Positions 58,704-64,000 of a DNA stretch of 64,000 nt are shown here, piece after piece. The translations under genes and the position numbers were made by a program. The notes under the pieces are model-generated. The model did not search any database and had not been told where the DNA came from. It saw nothing but the letters and a program-made list of their open reading frames with translations. Origin of the DNA: Aphrophora alni (Eukaryota; Arthropoda; Insecta; Hemiptera; Aphrophoridae); NCBI GenBank assembly GCA_963513935.1, contig OY740772.1:107667797-107731796 (forward strand), in the 5' to 3' direction. Numbering within the stretch: position 1 is the first letter of the stretch; each line of letters starts with the position of its first letter.

Positions 58704-59714
58704 CCAAAAATAATAAACAATTTATTTTATCTTCCTACAATCAAAGAAATATTATTATTTTAAAGAAATGATTAGGACTGGATAATTTAAAGCTTGTATA
58801 TAAAGATATCTCTAACATTGAATGAAATCATTAGAATACAGTTTAAGTAGCGAATACATTAATAATGACAAATCACATTACAGCCACCATTTATTACTCG
58901 CCGCCTAGAAATCAGTTGTCAAATTAAATTCTGTTAAAATTATTTGGATTTGATCTTTTAAAACACTAATAAATTGACAGTGCTAAGTATTCGGCAACAT
59001 TATTATTGTTAAAAATTATAAACGAAAAACATAATAGAATAATTAAAATGGTTTGAAAACATAAAATCAATTAAATAGCTGAGATTTCAATAACACTTTT
59101 ATATTGAGTTATTTACTGTAATACGCTTTCTCTAAGAATAGTGGTAAACAAACTCGTTACGTCGTCTGCCTTCTTTAAGATCGGTTTTATGAATCTATAG
59201 TCATGCAGGTTTAATATAACGAGTACATTAATAATAGTTTAGACGACTTTTATGAGTTGGTATATTAAAATTAGTTATAAAATTAATTCATACTACATAT
59301 AGTTCTTGTATAATGTGCATGAATATGTTTAGTTTATAGTTTGTTGTTGGTTTCATGCAAATTTTCCTTTTAATTTGACTAAAATGAAAGTTTTAAGTTT
59401 AATAAGAACAAATTGTTTTACACTTTTTTAATAACAGCTGTACAGGGGTCGTGGAAAGTTTTATAAAAACTGAAAACTCAAAATATCAGTCTGTCTGTAA
59501 AAAAATCTCTTAAATATTTCGACTTACAAAATAGTATTTATACACATATTTTTTTTTAATTAGGAAGTCAAAACAAGGCAGAAAATTCGGAAATTTTATA
59601 ATTTTGTTTTTCACGATAACTGTTCCTATATACGAAGGTAACTGAAAGAGGTAAAATTACAATCATTCCTTTGTGTAAAATATGTATCGCTATTGCTCAA
59701 ATACAAAGATGAAT
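58704..59714. other. Unassigned AT-rich sequence
   Basis: No feature supported. Confidence 0.4.
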
Positions 59715-60245
59715 TAAGTACTTGCTATAAAAATTGGTCCTCCGTTTTTTGACATATCCTAAAATAGCCTTAGGAAACCGAAATGATTTTCGTCCATTCC
59801 TTAGTTGTTGTCATCTCTACATCACAAGCGTTTACAAAAATAATGAAATTTGGTATAAGGGACTATAGTATGCTCATGCAGAAATTCAAAAACTCAAATT
59901 TAAAATGTCAAAATTTCGACCATTTACAACAATTTAAAAAAATATTCTTTTTTAGTGTGTTTTTCAACTTATAAAATACTAAATTAGATACAAATATGCA
60001 TATTTCAATTTTGTATGTAATGTTATCATCCCCATCTCTATACGATGATAAATAGCGAAGTAATAGTTAAAAAATATAATTTCAAATCCTTCCCTCTAAG
60101 AAAATATAATTTTTGTAATATCTACAAAATTCGGCAAGGATAAATCACCGACACGAGCGTAGCGAGTGGAGGCCAATTCGCATATAACACGAGCGAAGTG
60201 AGTGGAGATTTACTATGTACACTTCTAAAAGACCTAACCGACGAC
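59715..60245 (-). repeat. Family 1 dispersed repeat (copy 15)
   Basis: Reverse copy: 'ttaggaaaccgaaatgattt', 'ttgttgtcatctctac', 'gggactatagtatgctcatg', 'ctctatacgatgataaatag', CACGAGCGTAGCGAGTGGAG, then a second CACGAGCGAAGTGAGTGGAG 32 bp on. Confidence 0.85.
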
Positions 60246-61000
60246 TAAAGAATCTACTTGTGATACATTGATAGAGAGCTGGGTAAGTACAATGATGTAT
60301 TCCTTCAAACTTGTTTTTTTAATATAATTTGAAGGAGGATAGAGAGAGACAAATTCGGTATTTTTATGTGGTAGAGTTATAATAACTAGTTCACGTCAAT
60401 ATTTCTGTTTAAAATTACACATTTGTCTGAATATTCACGATAAGACAGATGAAAAATCGTTAAATAATGTACACCACGTTTCAAGTATAAATTAAACTAT
60501 GCACTTGTCTGGCTTCCAAGTTTTTTAAATAAAACCTTCAATTGTGAAACGCAAAATTAATTCGTCTCTATAGTTAAAACATGATGAAATAATCAGCAGA
60601 CTTGCATGACAAAGATTTAAGAAATATTTTTAAAACCAGAAGTGTCTTGAGGAATTCAGGTCGAGCTATTTGCTCGCCAAGTAACGCATAAAAGAATGCA
60701 ACAACATAAAATAGCATAACCGTGTTAGTGAAATAGCCCAAAGCTTTAATAGTTATAATTAGGCATTCTAAACGTCGAGTAAGACAACTCTAGATTGTTT
60801 GGATGGCTGTAGGCTGGCATGTTGACTAGGAATATACTATTTATAGTTGTTTCAAAAGAATTAAAATATTAAATTAGATAGCAGTGAAATCAGTGTTGCA
60901 ACGTTTGACAGATGTTCCTGTAAGGAAGCTGTAGACTGATCGTATTATTAAAATAATAGTTTCACATCTACTTTGTGTCATCGTTCTGTACAGGGTGTTC
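60246..61000. other. Unassigned AT-rich sequence
   Basis: No feature supported. Confidence 0.4.
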
Positions 61001-61260
61001 AAGAAGAAAAGGAGGATCTTTCAGGTCGTGTTCTACAGCTAAAATATATTTCTATAAAAATATTTTCTGATTATTGCTAAATATATTTAACTTGGAATAT
61101 TTCGAAAAGTTTACAAAAAACGTACAAGAGTTCAAATATTTTCTACTTTTAACGACAAATAAAAGTTTTTTTTTGTTTTTTTTATTTCCTGTAGATCAAA
61201 GGATAACAGTTTTCAACAAAAAACTAAAAGTGTAATTTCTTGGCAAGGTTAAAACTATTT
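61001..61260 (+). other. Possible DNA-transposon end
   Basis: TACAGGGTGTTCAAGAAGAA resembles the termini seen at 1,001 and 11,669. A similar TATAGGGTGTTTAGATAATT lies at 61,665. No inverted partner was found for either. Confidence 0.3.
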
Positions 61261-61269
61261 TTCCTAGTA

Positions 61270-61541
61270 TTAAAACGACTTTTGTTTCAGTATGTATAAT
61301 TCTCCTATTCTTGTATGTATAAATTGTATAATATATTTATTTAGTTCTTATGTATTTAGTGTTACGTTGACATCAGTCTTGGCAAGTTTATTACAGTGTT
61401 TGAACTTGGACATGTGTTTAGTTATTTTTGTATTTTGGTGACTTTTGTTTAATTATGTATAAAAAAGAAAGGGAATGATTGTTATTAATTTGTAGCAGAT
61501 TGAGGAAATAAATACATTTATTATTATTATTATTATTATTA
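61270..61541 (+). mobile_element. 3' end of a non-LTR retrotransposon-like element with (TTA)n tail
   Basis: AATAAA at 61,507 followed by a TTA tandem tail at 61,518-61,541. The upstream 230 bp is non-coding 3'-UTR-like sequence; the start is uncertain. Confidence 0.4.
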
Positions 61542-62019
61542 GTTTGACATTTTGAAATTTCTGCATCTTCGTTCGAGCACTTTTACCTTATTCATTATGA
61601 CTAAAATAAAATGATTGGGAGATAAAATTATCAAAATTCCATAATGTTTCATTTTTAGGCTAATATAGGGTGTTTAGATAATTAGCTAGAAATTAAATTT
61701 TCATTTTTTTCGTTGTTAACTCTAAAGAAAAATGCCATTTTAAAAACAGAAAAATATTTTGTCTCCAGTAAATTTGTTGTAAAATTAAAGGTTTTCGAGA
61801 TATTTCGAGTTAAAAAGTTTTAAATCCGCCATTTCAACGTAAAAATAAACTAACATCTCCATTTTTTGTAGGTTCGTAACACAAAACATAAAATGGTTGA
61901 AATCAGAACTCCATATATTTATTTATCTTCTTAAGCTTTTTGTGTGGAAACAAAATGGAGTATATAATGAAAATTAAGCTTTTTCGGAACTATGTTTATA
62001 TTAAGAACTTATTTTCTCA
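61542..62019. other. Unassigned AT-rich sequence
   Basis: Contains phrases such as 'cgagatatttcgagtt' and 'atccgccatttcaacg' that resemble text at 40,950-41,050, suggesting another old dispersed repeat. Confidence 0.35.
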
Positions 62020-62600
62020 GCCTAGGAAAACCGAAAAATTGATTTTCGAAATACAGTTCTGTCCGTCGTAGTTATCGTCGTACGTAAGCACGATAGTGGC
62101 CACAAAATTTAAGATAAGAACAAAAAATTTGGTATATTTGACTATATTTTACTCATATAGTACTCTATCGAAATTTAGATAAATTGATCCCTAAATATTA
62201 AAAAGGCGAATATTTAAACAGTCTGTTATTCAACTAAATGAATATAAATTTTTAGATTTAAATTCTGCAAGTTCCACGATAAAACGACGTTTTGTCAAAA
62301 TTTTAGTTTCGAACTATGATCTACCAAAAAAATATGATATTGTTATAGTTATGAGATCCAGAAGGGCGAATCATTGACAAGAGCGAAGTCCGCTAGAGTC
62401 TCACGAGGATTGTAGTATAGAACATTATGAGGTTCAGAAAACTTAACTGGTAAGACATCTTTAATCTACCAATATAATTTAATATTTCCCACAAGGACTA
62501 AGAAACCAACTCTAGGGGATTCCATCTGCTTGTATTACATTGTATGATGGGGTTTAGGTAAGATTCATGTTGACGCCCAACAACTTGTTTTTGTTTTCTA
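62020..62600 (-). repeat. Family 1 dispersed repeat (copy 16)
   Basis: Reverse copy: 'gtccgtcgtagttatcgtcg', 'tacgtaagcacgatagtggc', 'attctgcaagttccacgata', 'gttatagttatgagatccag', 'gacaagagcgaagtccgcta', 'tctgcttgtattacattgta'. Confidence 0.85.
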
Positions 62601-63239
62601 AGAATAAACCTAAATTAAGAATAAACTCTGTATGTTTATTATGTACAAATTTAATCAACAAAGATTTCAAATCATCAAGTCACACATTCAATTCTTACAA
62701 GTATGTACCCGATAGTTAAGTAGATATTGTCTTCTGATACATGTAAATCACAATAATATGGAAGTTATTACTCTAATAAGAATTTTAATAAATTACATAT
62801 AGAACAATAAATTACATACCAAATGTTTTACTAAGCCAGCAACATAGTTGGTACTTCTGTTTTATGATATTTGAACTGAACGGTTGGTTGAAGGGAGATC
62901 ATATGTTGGCGACAGACTAGGGTCATAAGAATCACTTTGATAGACTCGTCTGTCAAGCATCGAATACTAAACATATATTAGCATTTTGGCTTCTAGTTCT
63001 TTAATGTATCTGCGTGATCCACAAGAAACGCAGACGTGACGGAGGCCTACCAGACAAATCACGTATCGTAAAAAAATACAAGATTTTGAAACAATCTTAT
63101 AGATAAATGTGTGATTTAGTTTACTGTTAGTCAATAAATGCAAAATAAAATCAGGTGTTTAAAATGAGATTAGAATATTCAACTGCTTTTAAAAGAAATA
63201 TATCGACGATTAGCTCATGGATAATGTTAATACTACAAA
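62601..63239. other. Unassigned AT-rich sequence
   Basis: No feature supported. Confidence 0.4.
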
Positions 63240-63900
63240 GTTCAACAAGTAGTGAAAAAACTAACTATGGGTGCCATCATGGTACACACCCATCTTACAA
63301 AGTAATACAAGCAGATCTTCTAAATGGAATGTCCGAAAGTTGTTCTCTTGGGACTTGTAGGAAATGTAAAATTGTAGTGGTAGATCAAGGGGTCTTATCC
63401 AGTAGGGTAAGTTTGTTTAAAACAGTTGTTACACAGGTTTTCTAAACCTTGTAGTTGTGTATATCACTACTTTTTCGACGTTTGCTCGTGTAAATCAGTG
63501 TTTGATATCGTAACTATACGAAAATCAAATTTTGTATTTTTGACAATAACTTCGGTAATTCTCATAGTATAAATGTGGGTTTGATACGTTAAATGAAATC
63601 TTCTAACGTTTTTCATTATAAGTTGAATAATAGACGAGACGTGAACAAAATTCTCGGCCTCATTTTGACAATTTTAATTCGATTTTTCTGAATTTCAATT
63701 GGATTACACACTACAACTCCACTGTACTAAATGTCATCTTCCCATTTTAATTTTTGTGACTGCTATTATGCTTACGCATAGATGATGGACGGAGAGGATA
63801 TCAAAAACCATTTGTTCGGTTTCTTGACGCCATGAAACGTGAAAATCAGTCAAAAAGGTCGTTATTTTACGATTACAAATCTTACTCTGAAAAGTAATAC
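63240..63900 (+). repeat. Family 1 dispersed repeat (copy 17)
   Basis: 'gggtgccatcatggtacaca', 'taatacaagcagatcttcta', 'gatcaaggggtcttatccag', 'tagggtaagtttgtttaaaa', 'gacaataacttcggtaattc', 'gacgagacgtgaacaaaatt', 'gccatgaaacgtgaaaatca'. The CpG core CACTCGCTACGCTCGTG is deleted here. A 96-codon frame over the 5' part is not conserved elsewhere. Confidence 0.85.
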
Positions 63901-64000
63901 TGCAAATTACAGTTTCTAAATATTTATATTTTATAGAGTAATTCTTTTATATATTAGAACACGATCCAAACACAATACTCCCACGCGTGTACAGAGCACG

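Noticed and set aside
63405..63415. GTAAGT splice donor
   Set aside because: It is part of the conserved family 1 text (CAGTAGGGTAAGTTTG) found in many copies, so it is not evidence of an exon.

Overview
This window looks like a gene-poor, repeat-rich stretch of a large AT-rich animal nuclear genome, probably an insect. The evidence is AT-rich unique sequence, long dinucleotide microsatellites, decayed Tc1/mariner-type transposase remnants, non-LTR retrotransposon 3' ends with short simple-repeat tails, four tandem GGTTA units (the arthropod telomere motif) and metazoan-type splice sites. A hemipteran is possible, but the sequence alone does not settle it. No complete protein-coding gene, rRNA or intact tRNA is visible. 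Most open frames are translations of microsatellites or repeats.

The window is dominated by mobile and repetitive DNA. The main dispersed family (called family 1 here) is a non-coding element of about 1.1-1.2 kb with at least 17 fragments in both orientations, from the left edge to about 63,900. A second, shorter family (family 2, about 240 bp) has about ten copies, and a third (family 3, about 250-300 bp) has three. The clearest single element is a non-autonomous LTR retrotransposon at 21,634-27,869. It has two near-identical 2.07-kb LTRs (TG...CA), a primer binding site matching the insect initiator Met-tRNA 3' end, a G-rich polypurine tract, a TGAG target duplication and no gag or pol. Other elements are a 663-bp insertion with a 15-bp target duplication inside a 41-bp tandem array (14.4-15.3 kb), several inverted-repeat elements (6.2-6.9, 11.7-12.2, 32.4-32.6, 38.6-39.2 and 48.0-48.2 kb), and two related transposase remnants (1.0-1.6 and 45.0-46.2 kb), the second carrying a nested 575-bp insertion.

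Tandem arrays: 309 bp x3 (17.4-18.4 kb), 72 bp x16 with a six-monomer higher-order pattern (19.5-20.7 kb), 174 bp x5 built from four 43/44-bp subunits (33.4-34.8 kb), 182 bp x4 (43.75-44.48 kb) and about 130 bp x3 (51.2-51.6 kb).

The few hints of host genes are isolated. There is a minus-strand two-exon reading frame at 2,811-3,120 with consensus splice sites, a plus-strand exon with a GTAAGT donor at 5,011-5,216, a possible minus-strand exon at 7,094-7,263, a possible minus-strand 5' exon or promoter at about 57.6-58.0 kb and an orphan TATA-type promoter at 55.88 kb. They fit an intron or intergenic region near gene ends and need transcript evidence. The structurally odd sites are a tRNA-T-arm hairpin at 2,458-2,600 and a perfect 64-bp palindrome at 32,964-33,027.
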